From Brevibacillus brevis (GTDB taxonomy: Bacteria > Bacillota > Bacilli > Brevibacillales > Brevibacillaceae), in the NCBI RefSeq assembly GCF_001039275.2, contig NZ_CP030117.1:3906001-3970000 (forward strand): DNA of 64,000 nt, read 5' to 3'. The translations under genes and the position numbers were made by a program. Shown piece after piece: positions 46,949-56,128 of this stretch. The notes beneath the pieces are model-generated. The model did no database searches. It saw only the letters and a list, made by a program, of their open reading frames with translations, and had not been told where the DNA came from. Numbering within the stretch: position 1 is the stretch's first letter; each line of letters starts with the position of its first letter.

Positions 46949-47185
46949 TTATACGAACTGATCCACCCACCGTTTCACATAAGGCGAGAACATATTCATG
47001 ATATTACTCGTGGGCAGGATTTGATAATACTGGAATTGCAATGCAATCAGAAAAACAATGGTTAAGGTGTAGAAAATAACAATGACTCGCTGCTGTCTTC
47101 CATCCATGCCTTTTCGCTTCAGGATGAATTCTCCAATGGAAAGTAACAGCATGAAGACAAAAAAGACCAGAAATATTCTATTCAT
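46949..47185 (-). CDS. small two-helix ger operon protein (D-subunit-like)
   Basis: About 78 residues; start chosen at ATG 47185, nine bases after AAGGTG, though ATG 47191 and GTG 47197 are also in frame. Two hydrophobic segments (RIFLVFFVFMLLLSIGEFIL and VIVIFYTLTIVFLIALQF). Several ger operons encode a fourth 70-80-residue, two-helix D protein that modulates the receptor; position and layout fit that. It overlaps gerAC. Confidence 0.75.
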   Translation of the reverse strand: MNRIFLVFFVFMLLLSIGEFILKRKGMDGRQQRVIVIFYTLTIVFLIALQFQYYQILPTSNIMNMFSPYVKRWVDQFV

Positions 47186-48344
47186 GATCATCTTCACCTT
47201 TGGTTATATTCTTCGTTGTCTGTCCGAAATTGACCACGTTCACTTTGGACCGGATTTCATATGTGATTTTCGGAAGCTCCTCATTCCACCTGTTCCGATA
47301 TCGGTATCGCCACTCTCGCGGATAGTTCCTTGACAATGCGATTCCTAAGCCAATGAAATCTGTATGTTTCTTTTGTATCGTTTGCATCATATGGTTTACA
47401 CCGTTATTGATTTGCTCGACGAGCTTCGCTTGCAGCATTCTAATATTTTTCTCTTCCTCGAGATCGAGGTTTGACAAATTCTCCACCACAACGGCAGAAG
47501 CGTAAAGATCAATTTTGAAATGGACGTGGCCTTTCTTGATCACGGGCTTGATATTTGCCCTTCCTTTCGAAAGAGTTATCGTAAGCCGTTCGTGCTTGTT
47601 AAGGGACAGCACAACAGAAAACGGTGTAAAATCGCGTTGGAACAATCGCAAACCGAGCAGTTCTTTGGGCTTCACGATGGTTACGAGCTTGTCACGTCGA
47701 AATAAGCCAACCCCCGTCGCCTCTATTTCTTTTGACTTTCCTTTCGGATGGGAATCGACTGCTGCCAGAACGGGCAAGATGGCATCAACCCCTGGTGTAC
47801 CGAGCATCTGAGCCACATCCTTCAACGTTACCGTAATGCCCCCCATCTTGACCAACTCACGCATCGCTTCTCCTGAAAAGCGTTCAAATTGCGGCTGTGC
47901 GGTTAGTAATTCAATTGCTTTGCCTTTTGTCATGACAATGTAAGCTGTCAGTCTGTTTTCCGGAAAACGCGCCACAATATCCAGCACATCTGACATTCCG
48001 TCCTTTGCTAGTTCTTCGCCTATGACGATCATCCGGTGATGGGAGTAGTAAATTTCCCGAGACATTCTTGCTTGGATCAATCCATTCGCTTCCCGAATCG
48101 TCCTGCCTACTGCGGAATCGACGTAATAACTCTTATCACCACTCGTCCCCCCACCACCTCCGGACTGGGCGCCTAGGCTACTGACCAGAGGGACCTGAAT
48201 GGATAACCGATACCTGCCGTCTGGTTCCTTATCCATCGCCATTGCAATGACGATAGCCATATCATTTACTTCTCGGCGATCCCAACAACCAGATACCAGG
48301 AACATACAGAGCGACACCACCAAAATGCGGGTCACAGCCTTCAC
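47178..48344 (-). CDS. gerAC: GerAC-type spore germination lipoprotein
   Basis: 388 residues from GTG 48344 (AGGAGGG upstream). Lipoprotein signal with lipobox LVSGC followed by WDRREVNDMA, the hallmark of Ger(x)C proteins. The remaining domains fit the GerAC three-domain fold (YRLSIQVPLVSS, YSHHRMIVIGEELAKDG, and LRLFQRDFTPFSVVLSL). It is anchored to the outer face of the inner spore membrane. It overlaps gerAA by four bases. Confidence 0.95.
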   Translation of the reverse strand: MKAVTRILVVSLCMFLVSGCWDRREVNDMAIVIAMAMDKEPDGRYRLSIQVPLVSSLGAQSGGGGGTSGDKSYYVDSAVGRTIREANGLIQARMSREIYYSHHRMIVIGEELAKDGMSDVLDIVARFPENRLTAYIVMTKGKAIELLTAQPQFERFSGEAMRELVKMGGITVTLKDVAQMLGTPGVDAILPVLAAVDSHPKGKSKEIEATGVGLFRRDKLVTIVKPKELLGLRLFQRDFTPFSVVLSLNKHERLTITLSKGRANIKPVIKKGHVHFKIDLYASAVVVENLSNLDLEEEKNIRMLQAKLVEQINNGVNHMMQTIQKKHTDFIGLGIALSRNYPREWRYRYRNRWNEELPKITYEIRSKVNVVNFGQTTKNITKGEDDHE

Positions 48345-49945
48345 GATTGTCCCTCCTCGTTTGGATGACGGTTTCCTGTCACCCCTGATTGCCCTCCTCT
48401 TTGCTGAATAGAATTAGCAAAACCATTGTTCATACGCCTAGCATTTTGTACACCCAAAAAGCTCGGGCGTTTTTCCATCATCGACCATGGAGCCCTCATC
48501 AGTACGTCTTTGAGATCGCCGATCGACATCGGGCCTAGCGGCGATAAATAAGGGACACCAAAAGAGCGCAGGTTGGCCATATGACCAAGGATGAGCAATA
48601 ACGCTACCAGCATTCCATAGATGCCGAGGATCGAAGCCGCAATCATGATCGGAAAACGCAGCATTCGGAGTGAAATCGATGCATTAAAATGTGGGATCGT
48701 AAACGAGGCAATCCCTGTAAGCGATACAACGATAACCATGGGGGCAGAAACAATCCCTGCCTGCACGGCTGCCTGACCAACGACCAGCGCACCTAAAATA
48801 CTGACAGCTTGCCCGACCGTTTTCGGAAGACGAATCCCCGCTTCTCGCAAGGCTTCAAAAGAAATTTCCATAATAAAAGCCTCCACGATAGCTGGAAAAG
48901 GAATGGACTCGCGCGCAGCCGCAATACTTAACAGGAGCGTGGTCGGTAGCATCTGTTGATGATAAGTCGTAATGGCCACATATAAAGCAGGGGTAATGAG
49001 CGAAATGATGAGAAATACATATCGCAGCAGTCGAACAAGGGTAGCCATTTGAAATCGCTCGTAATAATCCTCGCTGGCCTGCATCATCATCCAAAACGTA
49101 ACAGGCACGATCAAAACCATCGGTGTCCCATCCACAAATATCGCGACACGCCCCTCCAGCAATGCCGCAGCAACCGTGTCTGGGCGCTCGGAATACATCA
49201 CCTGAGGGAAAGGCGAGTACGTGTTATCCTGAATCATCTCTTCGATATATCCGCTTTCCAGCACAGCATCTAAATTGATCTTACTGATTCGACCAGTGAC
49301 CTCCTGTACGATCTCTGGATCAGCAATCCCATCCAGAAAGGCAACCACCAGATTGGTGTTCGTCTCACGTCCAACTACCAAGGACTTCATTTTCAATCGA
49401 GGTGTTCGCAATTTGCGCCGCAGCATCGACGTGTTCGTGCGAATATTTTCGATAAAGCCCTCACGCGGCCCCCTTACGACCGCTTCTCCTTCTGGTTCGT
49501 TAACTGAACGTTTTTCTGCTCCACGAATGCCGAGTGTCAACGCTTCTGTATTCCCCTCTACAAGAATGCCTGTATCACCTGAGAGCACAGCTTGTAGCAG
49601 CTTTTTATAATCGTCTACTCTTCCCATCTGCGAAACGGGCAAAAGTGACTCTTCTATCACTTTTATATCTTCATCGCCGTCCTCAAGCACCATTAACGAT
49701 TTCAGTGCAGAATTGACCTCTTTGGTATCAATTAGCCCATCTACGAAGACAGCAATCGCTCGGACACTGTTTTTTTGGCAGAATTCTCGTATAACAAAAT
49801 CGGAGCAATCCGCGAACATTTTTTTCAACAGTTCAATGTTCTCTTCCAATCGAGGCGAAATCGGTATACCTTCCAGCTCAATCAAGCTGCAGGCATTCAT
49901 TGTCTCAATCAGTTCTTTCATTTTATCTTTCTTCTTGAATTTCAT
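48341..49945 (-). CDS. gerAA: GerAA-type spore germination receptor subunit
   Basis: 534 residues from ATG 49945 with GGTGATG upstream. An N-terminal soluble domain (about 1-270) includes LIELEGIPISPRLEENIELL and NTEALTLGIRGAEKRSVNEP, and EPEGEAVVRGPREGFIENIR. Four to five membrane helices follow, with PFPAIVEAFIMEISFEALREA and LRMLRFPIMIAASILGIYG. It is an oligomeric ion-channel-like subunit releasing cations after germinant binding. First gene of the operon, behind a sigma-G-like promoter. Confidence 0.96.
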   Translation of the reverse strand: MKFKKKDKMKELIETMNACSLIELEGIPISPRLEENIELLKKMFADCSDFVIREFCQKNSVRAIAVFVDGLIDTKEVNSALKSLMVLEDGDEDIKVIEESLLPVSQMGRVDDYKKLLQAVLSGDTGILVEGNTEALTLGIRGAEKRSVNEPEGEAVVRGPREGFIENIRTNTSMLRRKLRTPRLKMKSLVVGRETNTNLVVAFLDGIADPEIVQEVTGRISKINLDAVLESGYIEEMIQDNTYSPFPQVMYSERPDTVAAALLEGRVAIFVDGTPMVLIVPVTFWMMMQASEDYYERFQMATLVRLLRYVFLIISLITPALYVAITTYHQQMLPTTLLLSIAAARESIPFPAIVEAFIMEISFEALREAGIRLPKTVGQAVSILGALVVGQAAVQAGIVSAPMVIVVSLTGIASFTIPHFNASISLRMLRFPIMIAASILGIYGMLVALLLILGHMANLRSFGVPYLSPLGPMSIGDLKDVLMRAPWSMMEKRPSFLGVQNARRMNNGFANSIQQRGGQSGVTGNRHPNEEGQS

Positions 49946-49974
49946 TTCATCACCAACCACTGGAAATCTACCCG

Positions 49975-50005
49975 TATTATGGTTGATCGACAGGGAATAT
50001 ATGCA
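49975..50005 (-). promoter_or_regulatory. sigma-G-like promoter of the ger operon
   Basis: Minus strand TGCATA (50005-50000), 18-base spacer, CATAATA (49981-49975): full match to the forespore GHATR / CATAMTA consensus, about 30 bases upstream of the gerAA start. Forespore expression is expected for germinant receptors. Confidence 0.7.
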
Positions 50006-50090
50006 AAGAGGTATTCCTTTTACATAGAGAACCACGGATGGGAGATAGTAGGAACACCTACTACCTTTTCAAAAGAAGGTGAAAACATCA

Positions 50091-50993
50091 TTGCGTCCTG
50101 CAACAAAAGAGTACGAGCTGACGATTGACAATCATACATTGTCGATTACAAATCCTGACAAGCCTCTATGGCCACAGGCCAAGGTAAGCAAGCTAGATTA
50201 CTTGCGCTATTTGCTGGTTGTCGCAGCCCCACTCCTACGGTATAGCAAAGATCGACTCTTAACCGTCATTCGCTACCCTCACGGAGTTGGCGACAAGCAC
50301 TTCTATCAAAAAAACGCCCCTGACTATGCGCCGGACTGGATACAAACGCATACGTGGGAAAATGTTCGTTACGTCCTGTGCAATGACCGGGCGACACTCG
50401 TGTGGATGGCAAATCAAGCGGCATTGGAGTGGCACGTCTCCTTTCACCTCGCCAAGGATGAGACTCCGACAGAACTCGTTTTTGACCTCGACCCTTCCAC
50501 AGATGATTTTGCCGTAGTGATAGAATCTGCCCTTTTGCTGAAACAACTGCTCGATGAATTACAGCTGCCTTCATGGGTCAAAACATCTGGTTCCAGCGGC
50601 TTGCAAATATACATTCCGATTGAACTCCGCTATACGTTTGAACAGACACGCCAGGTCGGACATTTTATCGCAGCCTATTTAGTCAGCAAGCATCCCTCAC
50701 TATTAACTATCGAGCGCTTAGTGAAAAATCGGGGAGATAAGCTGTACATTGACTATTTGCAACACTGGCGGGGGAAAACATTGCCAGTACCTTATTCTAC
50801 CCGTGCAAAAGAACAGGCAACCGTATCAACACCACTCCTGTGGGAGGAGGTTCCCCATTGTCATCCCACAGACTTCACCGTTTATTCGGTGCCCAAACGG
50901 CTGGAAACGTTCGGAGATTTATTCTCATCCGTATCTGCTCCGACGAAACGAGCCTCCCTTGATGCCATCCTCGGCTTTTTGCAGTCCCAGTAA
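50091..50993 (+). CDS. ligD: LigD polymerase (primase-like) domain, separate gene
   Basis: About 300 residues from TTG 50091 (nine bases after AAGGTG); GTG 50079 is the alternative. LigD POL motifs: LSITNPDKPLWPQAKVSKLDYLRYL, RYPHGVGDKHFYQKNAP, VFDLDPST (catalytic acidic pair DLD), TSGSSGLQIYIPI (with the SGxxGxH-like His replaced by Gln-Ile) and LYIDYLQHWRGKTLPVPYSTR (third acid). It fills gaps and adds nucleotides during end joining. It is the second half of LigD; together with the ligase gene the length (about 613) equals intact B. subtilis LigD. Confidence 0.93.
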   Translation: MRPATKEYELTIDNHTLSITNPDKPLWPQAKVSKLDYLRYLLVVAAPLLRYSKDRLLTVIRYPHGVGDKHFYQKNAPDYAPDWIQTHTWENVRYVLCNDRATLVWMANQAALEWHVSFHLAKDETPTELVFDLDPSTDDFAVVIESALLLKQLLDELQLPSWVKTSGSSGLQIYIPIELRYTFEQTRQVGHFIAAYLVSKHPSLLTIERLVKNRGDKLYIDYLQHWRGKTLPVPYSTRAKEQATVSTPLLWEEVPHCHPTDFTVYSVPKRLETFGDLFSSVSAPTKRASLDAILGFLQSQ

Positions 50994-51066
50994 GCCATTA
51001 GTTGGAATCCAGCAACGTATTTGTGCTATACTTGGCACAGATGTTTTGAGGCAAGGAGGCACATTC

Positions 51067-51864
51067 ATGATTGATCCGATCGCAATTGCAATCGGCCCCT
51101 TAAAGATTCACTGGTATGGCATTATTATGGGGCTGGCGTTTTTCTTGGGTACTTATCTCGCACGCTACAATTCCAAACGTTCTGGCATTGATCCTGATCA
51201 CGTCTTGAACATGGTGGTTCTGATCATTCCAGCAGCCATCGTTTGTGCAAGATTGTATTATGTAACGTTTGAATGGGAGCAGTACAAAGACAATCCACTG
51301 GACATCTTTGCAGTTTGGCAAGGCGGTTTGGCTATTCACGGTGGATTAATCGGTGGTGTTCTGGCAGGAAGCTGGTATATTCGAAAACATAATCTGCCGT
51401 TCCTTCGTTTGGCTGACATTTTTATGCCCAGCGTTATTCTAGGGCAGGCTATCGGACGTTGGGGTAACTTTATTAACCAGGAAGCACATGGTGATGTTGT
51501 TTCTGCCGAATTCATGGAGAAGTTCCCTGCATTCATCCGCGAGCAAATGTTTATCGGCGGACAATACTACCACCCTACGTTCTTGTACGAATCGCTATGG
51601 AACCTCCTCGTTTTCGCCATTCTCATGTTCATGCTGTACCGATTCAAAAAATTCGATGGACAGGTCTTGTTCAGCTACATGATTCTGTATTCAATCGGTC
51701 GCTTCTACATTGAGGGAATGCGTACAGACAGTCTGTTAATAGCCGATACCCTACGTGTCGCTCAATTAGTCAGCCTGTGCTTAATTGCTGCCGGTGTCAT
51801 CTTGTTGCTCGTGTTTGCACGTAAAAGCAAGCAGACAGGACATTCCCAAAACTCGATCGAATAA
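51067..51864 (+). CDS. lgt: prolipoprotein diacylglyceryl transferase
   Basis: 265 residues from ATG 51067, preceded by AAGGAGG. Seven transmembrane helices and the Lgt signature GRWGNFINQEAHGD, plus HWYGI near the start and GxxRFxxE-type IGRFYIEGMR. It attaches diacylglycerol to lipobox cysteines. It follows ligD-pol after 73 bases. Confidence 0.97.
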   Translation: MIDPIAIAIGPLKIHWYGIIMGLAFFLGTYLARYNSKRSGIDPDHVLNMVVLIIPAAIVCARLYYVTFEWEQYKDNPLDIFAVWQGGLAIHGGLIGGVLAGSWYIRKHNLPFLRLADIFMPSVILGQAIGRWGNFINQEAHGDVVSAEFMEKFPAFIREQMFIGGQYYHPTFLYESLWNLLVFAILMFMLYRFKKFDGQVLFSYMILYSIGRFYIEGMRTDSLLIADTLRVAQLVSLCLIAAGVILLLVFARKSKQTGHSQNSIE

Positions 51865-51886
51865 CGTCAACATGCCATATCCATTG

Positions 51887-51918
51887 CCACTCAGGTCAGT
51901 CCGACTGGGTGGTTTTTT
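51887..51918 (+). terminator. terminator after lgt
   Basis: CCACTCAG and CTGGGTGG stem followed by six T. Confidence 0.8.
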
Positions 51919-51988
51919 CTTTGCCTTGTCTGAATTGTCGCAATGCAGGCAATAACTAGCAGAAAGAATGACAAAGGAGGGGAATAAG

Positions 51989-52228
51989 ATGGATGATGGA
52001 ATTTTGGAGGAGTATCTCGATCGCTACGTACGTATTCATTTTGCTCCAGGTATGATCGGCCAAGGATTATCCGCATATGCAGAAGGCAAATTGTATGATT
52101 ACAGCCCAAATGGCATATTAATTGAAGAGCGGGATGGCTCACTGGATTATATCCCATTCTCTGCTGTACGCCTCGTGCAAATTAAACCCAAGCCCGGTCT
52201 ATGGGAGCGATTAACTGGATCAAGTTAA
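51989..52228 (+). CDS. hypothetical 79-residue protein, small beta-barrel-like
   Basis: ATG 51989 with AAAGGAGGGG upstream. The sequence reads as five short strands (YVRIHF, LSAYAEGKLYDYS, GILIEERDG, DYIPFSAVRLVQI), a pattern like an Sm/SH3 barrel, ending PGLWERLTGSS. No family recognised. A single-gene transcript between two terminators. Confidence 0.65.
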   Translation: MDDGILEEYLDRYVRIHFAPGMIGQGLSAYAEGKLYDYSPNGILIEERDGSLDYIPFSAVRLVQIKPKPGLWERLTGSS

Positions 52229-52230
52229 TG

Positions 52231-52271
52231 AAAAAGACACCTTCCCGCGTACTCTACACGGAAAGGTGTCT
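52231..52271 (-). terminator. terminator after pit
   Basis: GACACCTT and AAGGTGTC arms; the minus-strand product ends in TTTTT. It lies 26 bases past the pit stop. Confidence 0.8.
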
Positions 52272-52297
52272 GTTATCTGTTGGATAAAGCTGTAGCT

Positions 52298-53317
52298 CTA
52301 CAGGAATACGTCAAACACGACGTAGCATGCAGCAGCCAAAAGTCCTGTAATCGGAAGGGTAATGACCCAAGTGACCAAGATTCGGCCAGCCAGGCCCCAT
52401 TTTACTGCGTTCAGCTTTTGCGATGCCCCAACCCCCAAGATGGCGGATGTGATCACGTGCGTTGTGCTCACCGGCAGTTTCAAAGCTGTAAAGATTGTGA
52501 TAATCAAGGCAGAAGACAAGTCTGCTGAGAAACCGGAAACTGGCTTGATTTTCATAATCTTACCACCCAAGGTCTTGATGATACGCCATCCACCAAAAGC
52601 TGTACCTAAAGCCATTGCAATAGCAGCTGATAGTTTTACCCACAGTGGAATGACGAATTCGCCCGGTGCTTGAATCAAGAATCCACCAGAAATCAGAGCA
52701 AGGGTGATTACGCCCATTGTTTTTTGCGCATCGTTGGCTCCATGGCTGAAGGCCTGCCAAGCTGCTGACACTACTTGCATCGAACGGAAACCTCGATTGG
52801 TTTTGTGGTAGGCTGAGTTACGAACAAACCAAGAAACAAGCTTGATCACGACAAAACCAACAGCAAACGCAACAAGCGGGGATACGATCAACGCTTGGAT
52901 AATGCTAATGAAGCCTGACCAGTTAATGGCACCACTTCCTGCGGCACCAAAAGCAGCACCTGCAACGCCTCCGATAATCGCGTGCGAGGACGAGCTAGGA
53001 ATTCCGAACCACCAGGTGATTAGGTTCCACAAAATCGCAGATGTCAACGCGGCCAAAACGACGACCAATCCATTTTCCAGCTTGAACGGATCGGTAATGC
53101 CTCCCCCGATTGTCTTCGCTACACCCGTATACGAGAGTGCCCCGAGTAAGTTACACACGGATGCAATAATAATCGCGGTTTTCGGACTTAATGCACGCGT
53201 CGAAACAGAAGTCGCAATCGCGTTCGCCGTATCATGAAAACCATTGATAAAGTCAAAAGCTAGCGCCATGATGACGACGAGTACGAGAATAATCACCTCT
53301 GGCGAAAGATCAGGCAT
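52298..53317 (-). CDS. pit: low-affinity inorganic phosphate transporter
   Basis: 339 residues, about ten transmembrane helices with two internally related halves: FDFINGFHDTANAIATSVSTR near the start and SHGANDAQKTMGVITLAL in the second half, the PiT signature motifs (GxNDxxNA-like). Also WWFGIPSSSSHAIIGG. It imports metal-phosphate with protons. It overlaps the DUF47 gene by eight bases, the common pit pairing. Confidence 0.96.
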   Translation of the reverse strand: MPDLSPEVIILVLVVIMALAFDFINGFHDTANAIATSVSTRALSPKTAIIIASVCNLLGALSYTGVAKTIGGGITDPFKLENGLVVVLAALTSAILWNLITWWFGIPSSSSHAIIGGVAGAAFGAAGSGAINWSGFISIIQALIVSPLVAFAVGFVVIKLVSWFVRNSAYHKTNRGFRSMQVVSAAWQAFSHGANDAQKTMGVITLALISGGFLIQAPGEFVIPLWVKLSAAIAMALGTAFGGWRIIKTLGGKIMKIKPVSGFSADLSSALIITIFTALKLPVSTTHVITSAILGVGASQKLNAVKWGLAGRILVTWVITLPITGLLAAACYVVFDVFL

Positions 53318-53927
53318 TCTTTAACACGATCCCTTCTACCAGGTTGGAGACGTCCTCAGCGAAGTCAGCACAGTCTTCGAGTTTATCATAAATCTCTTTG
53401 AGTTTGATCGCTTCCATTGGGTTGGTATCAGGAGAATTCAACAAATCAGATACCATTTTGCGGTAGTTGGAGTCAGATTCATGCTCCAAGTCTTTGATTT
53501 CCCCAGCGATTTGTGTCACGACTTTATGATCCAGCTTGCGCAGTGTGCGAATCAGCTCGATCAACTTAGCCGAGCATTTCACCAAAATATTGGCTTGTGC
53601 CAATACACGTGGATCTGGTTGAGTCACTTGGTACAGATACATACGATCAGCGACACCGTCAATGTAGTCGATCATCGAGTCCATCGTATGAGCGAGCTGG
53701 TGAATGTCTTCACGCTCAAGCGGAGTGATAAAAGTAGAGTTCAACTCGTTCATGATACGACGAACGATTTCGTCTCCTTCTTTCTCGACAGCCTTGATTG
53801 CCTTAACCTTTGTTTCTAGATCTTGATAGTTTCCTATCATTTCATAGAAAAGATGAGTTCCTTTGTGCACAGTGGCAATCTGCTGCTCGAACAGATCAAA
53901 GAAGATATACTTGTTTGATTTCAACAT
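53310..53927 (-). CDS. DUF47 family protein (PhoU-like, Pit partner)
   Basis: 205 residues from ATG 53927 (MLKSNKYIFFDLFEQQ); an upstream GTG is also in frame but abuts the ribosome site. All-helical PhoU-like protein with VEKEGDEIVRRIMNEL, DREDIHQLAH-type (LEREDIHQLAHTMDSMIDYIDG) and KDLEHESDSNYRKMVSDLL, the acidic metal sites of the family. It is thought to regulate the Pit transporter encoded next. Confidence 0.94.
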   Translation of the reverse strand: MLKSNKYIFFDLFEQQIATVHKGTHLFYEMIGNYQDLETKVKAIKAVEKEGDEIVRRIMNELNSTFITPLEREDIHQLAHTMDSMIDYIDGVADRMYLYQVTQPDPRVLAQANILVKCSAKLIELIRTLRKLDHKVVTQIAGEIKDLEHESDSNYRKMVSDLLNSPDTNPMEAIKLKEIYDKLEDCADFAEDVSNLVEGIVLKNA

Positions 53928-54070
53928 ACGGGACTTCTTCACTCCTTTGAATAAATGACACCTAACAGATTATATCGAAAGTTATTGTTTCCGTAAATTT
54001 AAAATCAAGGTCAAGTGTGTATATTTTTCTTTAAGGAATTATTAAGTTTTTGTAAATGCTCTTTACAATC

Positions 54071-54108
54071 AAAAAAAACACCCGTGTCAAGAGAGCTGAC
54101 GAGTGTTA
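54071..54108 (-). terminator. terminator at the end of the GGDEF gene
   Basis: Stem of ACACTCGTCA and TGACACGGGTGT followed by a long minus-strand T run; it overlaps the last codons of the gene. Confidence 0.75.
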
Positions 54109-54773
54109 GTTTTGCCAATATTTATCTTTTCATTCGAAGCGACCATCATGCAGTCTTTCCTTTTTTTCGCTTCATACATAAGCATATCTGCTTTTTTCGC
54201 TAACTCTTCCGCTGTTGAAGCATGGTGAGGATACGAGGCTACTCCGATACTGACCGTGACACCTGAAAGAGCGTGTCTGACTTGATTTTGAATTCGTTCT
54301 CCGATTGCGAGCCCTCTTAATGTGTCTGTATGTGTTAACAGGACGACGAATTCTTCCCCACCCCATCTTCCAACCGTATCTTGTTTACGAACACTTGCTT
54401 GCAGGAGTCTTGCAAATTGGCAAAGGAGTCGGTCGCCTTCCAAATGGCCATATGAATCATTGAATATTTTGAAATTATCCAAATCAATAAACAATAAAGT
54501 AACAGATTGATGATTGCTTTTTGCCAACTCTACTTCTTCAACCAACTTGTCCAGAAATCTGCGATTGACGAGAACGCCTGTAAGTGAATCGTGATACGCC
54601 ATCTGCCGCAACTGATCTACATATTTACCTATTTGATAGGCAGCAAGCGTCTGAATGACAGACACAAGTAAAAGAAAGACAATCATACTCTCATCCGTCG
54701 GCAATCCGTATCCGATTAACCAAACCGAGATCATCACACAGGACACACCCAAGCTAATCCAGCGTGAGCCCAA
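54087..54773 (-). CDS. membrane-bound diguanylate cyclase (GGDEF)
   Basis: 228 residues from TTG 54773 (GGGGG upstream). Two N-terminal membrane segments (ISLGVSCVMISVWLIGYGL and MIVFLLLVSVIQTLAAYQIG) precede a GGDEF domain: DSLTGVLVNRRFLD, LLFIDLDNFKIFNDSYGHLEGDRLL and the active loop RWGGEEFVVLL (GGEEF). All catalytic residues are intact, so it should make cyclic di-GMP. No RxxD inhibitory site is evident before the loop. No sensor domain beyond the membrane part. Confidence 0.93.
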   Translation of the reverse strand: MGSRWISLGVSCVMISVWLIGYGLPTDESMIVFLLLVSVIQTLAAYQIGKYVDQLRQMAYHDSLTGVLVNRRFLDKLVEEVELAKSNHQSVTLLFIDLDNFKIFNDSYGHLEGDRLLCQFARLLQASVRKQDTVGRWGGEEFVVLLTHTDTLRGLAIGERIQNQVRHALSGVTVSIGVASYPHHASTAEELAKKADMLMYEAKKRKDCMMVASNEKINIGKTNTRQLS

Positions 54774-55061
54774 AGTACACTACCCCCAATCTATCCGATG
54801 TAAACCCTCTTTCATTTCGGACATTAGACCTATCTAAAAAAAGATTTAGTAGGTCTTTTTTCGTATAATCAGGAATATTTTACCTATCTTTTTTTGTAAG
54901 TTCAAGCAAAACCACGAAACTGTCACTTATTCATTCAAACGAATCTTGGAAAAAATCCTGACAACCAGCCTGTGGTCTATACAACTGCTGCAAGATGAAT
55001 TGGAACCAATTGGAAGGGACAAGCTAATGGCTAATAAAAACAGACGGGAGTGAATGAATGT
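54774..55061. other. divergent region between the GGDEF gene and bpsA
   Basis: It contains a GACCTA...TAGGTC hairpin followed by six T (54827-54862, plus strand) with no gene to terminate, an AT-rich stretch, and a perfect inverted repeat AATTGG-AA-CCAATT at 54998-55011, about 50 bases before the bpsA start, which could bind a regulator. Confidence 0.35.
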
Positions 55062-56126
55062 ATGCCCCGTATTGAAGCAGTAGCTACAGCAGTACCTCCC
55101 CACGAGATTACACAAGAGGATTCCATGAAGCTGGCACGCTTATTCTTTCAAGATGCATTTCCCGACATAGACCGCTTGTTACACGTATTTGCACACAGTC
55201 ACATTCAAAAGCGACATTTTAGCATGCCAATGGATTGGTTTTTGGAGGACCGGCCATTTGCAGAGAAAAATCAATTGTATATCGAGCATGCGGAAGCCTT
55301 GGCAGAGGAAGCAGCCCGAAAGTGTTTGACAAAAGCTGGTGTCGAGCCGTCATCCATCGATTGTCTGATGTTTGTATCCAGCACAGGAATTGCGACCCCA
55401 AGCCTTGATTCCCGCTTGCTCCACCGTTTAGGACTCCGTCCGCAAGCAACCCGTGTCCCGTTGTGGGGCCTGGGCTGTGCCGGTGGAGCGATGGGATTGT
55501 CTCGGGCATGTGAGTACACCCGGGCTTATCCCTCGCGGCGAGTATTGCTTGTGAGCGTAGAACTGTGCGGCTTGACCTTCATCCGACAAGATTTGTCCAA
55601 AAGCAATTTGGTCGCAACGTGCCTATTTGGAGATGGAGCAGCAGCCGTATTAATAGAAGGAGACCAAGTCTTGTCCTCCTCTGACGCACCCAAGGTCCAA
55701 TTCTGTGATGCGCGAACGACAACATGGCCCGATACCGTAGATGTCATGGGATGGAAATTGACCGATCCGGGGTTAAAAGTCATTTTCTCTCGCGACATCC
55801 CTACTCTCATTCGTTCTTCGATGCGAGAAAACGTCGAGAGCTTTTTGTCACCGCATGGGATGTCTATTGATCATCTGCGTCATTTCATTTTCCATCCAGG
55901 TGGAGCCAAGGTATTAACGGCTTACCAGCGGTCTCTGGGTATTGGCACAGAAGCCACTCGTTTTTCTGAAGATGTCTTAACCCATTTTGGAAACATGTCT
56001 TCCCCTACGGTTCTGTTCGTCTTGGAAAAAAGTATGGAGAGGGCGTGGGAGCCAGGGGATCGCGGTTTGGTCGCTGCGCTTGGACCCGGATTTAGCTCCG
56101 AGCTGTTACTTCTGGAGGCGAGATAG
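55062..56126 (+). CDS. bpsA: type III polyketide synthase (BpsA-like)
   Basis: 354 residues from ATG 55062 (MPRIEAVATAVPPHEITQED); GTG 55050 overlaps the GGGAG ribosome site. Chalcone-synthase-type triad: Cys in WGLGCAGGAMGLSRA, His in HFIFHPGGAKVL, Asn in HFGNMSSPTVLFVLE. The Bacillus enzyme makes long-chain alkylpyrones and alkylresorcinol-type lipids from fatty acyl-CoA and malonyl-CoA. Followed two bases later by the methyltransferase BpsB. Confidence 0.94.
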   Translation: MPRIEAVATAVPPHEITQEDSMKLARLFFQDAFPDIDRLLHVFAHSHIQKRHFSMPMDWFLEDRPFAEKNQLYIEHAEALAEEAARKCLTKAGVEPSSIDCLMFVSSTGIATPSLDSRLLHRLGLRPQATRVPLWGLGCAGGAMGLSRACEYTRAYPSRRVLLVSVELCGLTFIRQDLSKSNLVATCLFGDGAAAVLIEGDQVLSSSDAPKVQFCDARTTTWPDTVDVMGWKLTDPGLKVIFSRDIPTLIRSSMRENVESFLSPHGMSIDHLRHFIFHPGGAKVLTAYQRSLGIGTEATRFSEDVLTHFGNMSSPTVLFVLEKSMERAWEPGDRGLVAALGPGFSSELLLLEAR

Positions 56127-56128
56127 TC

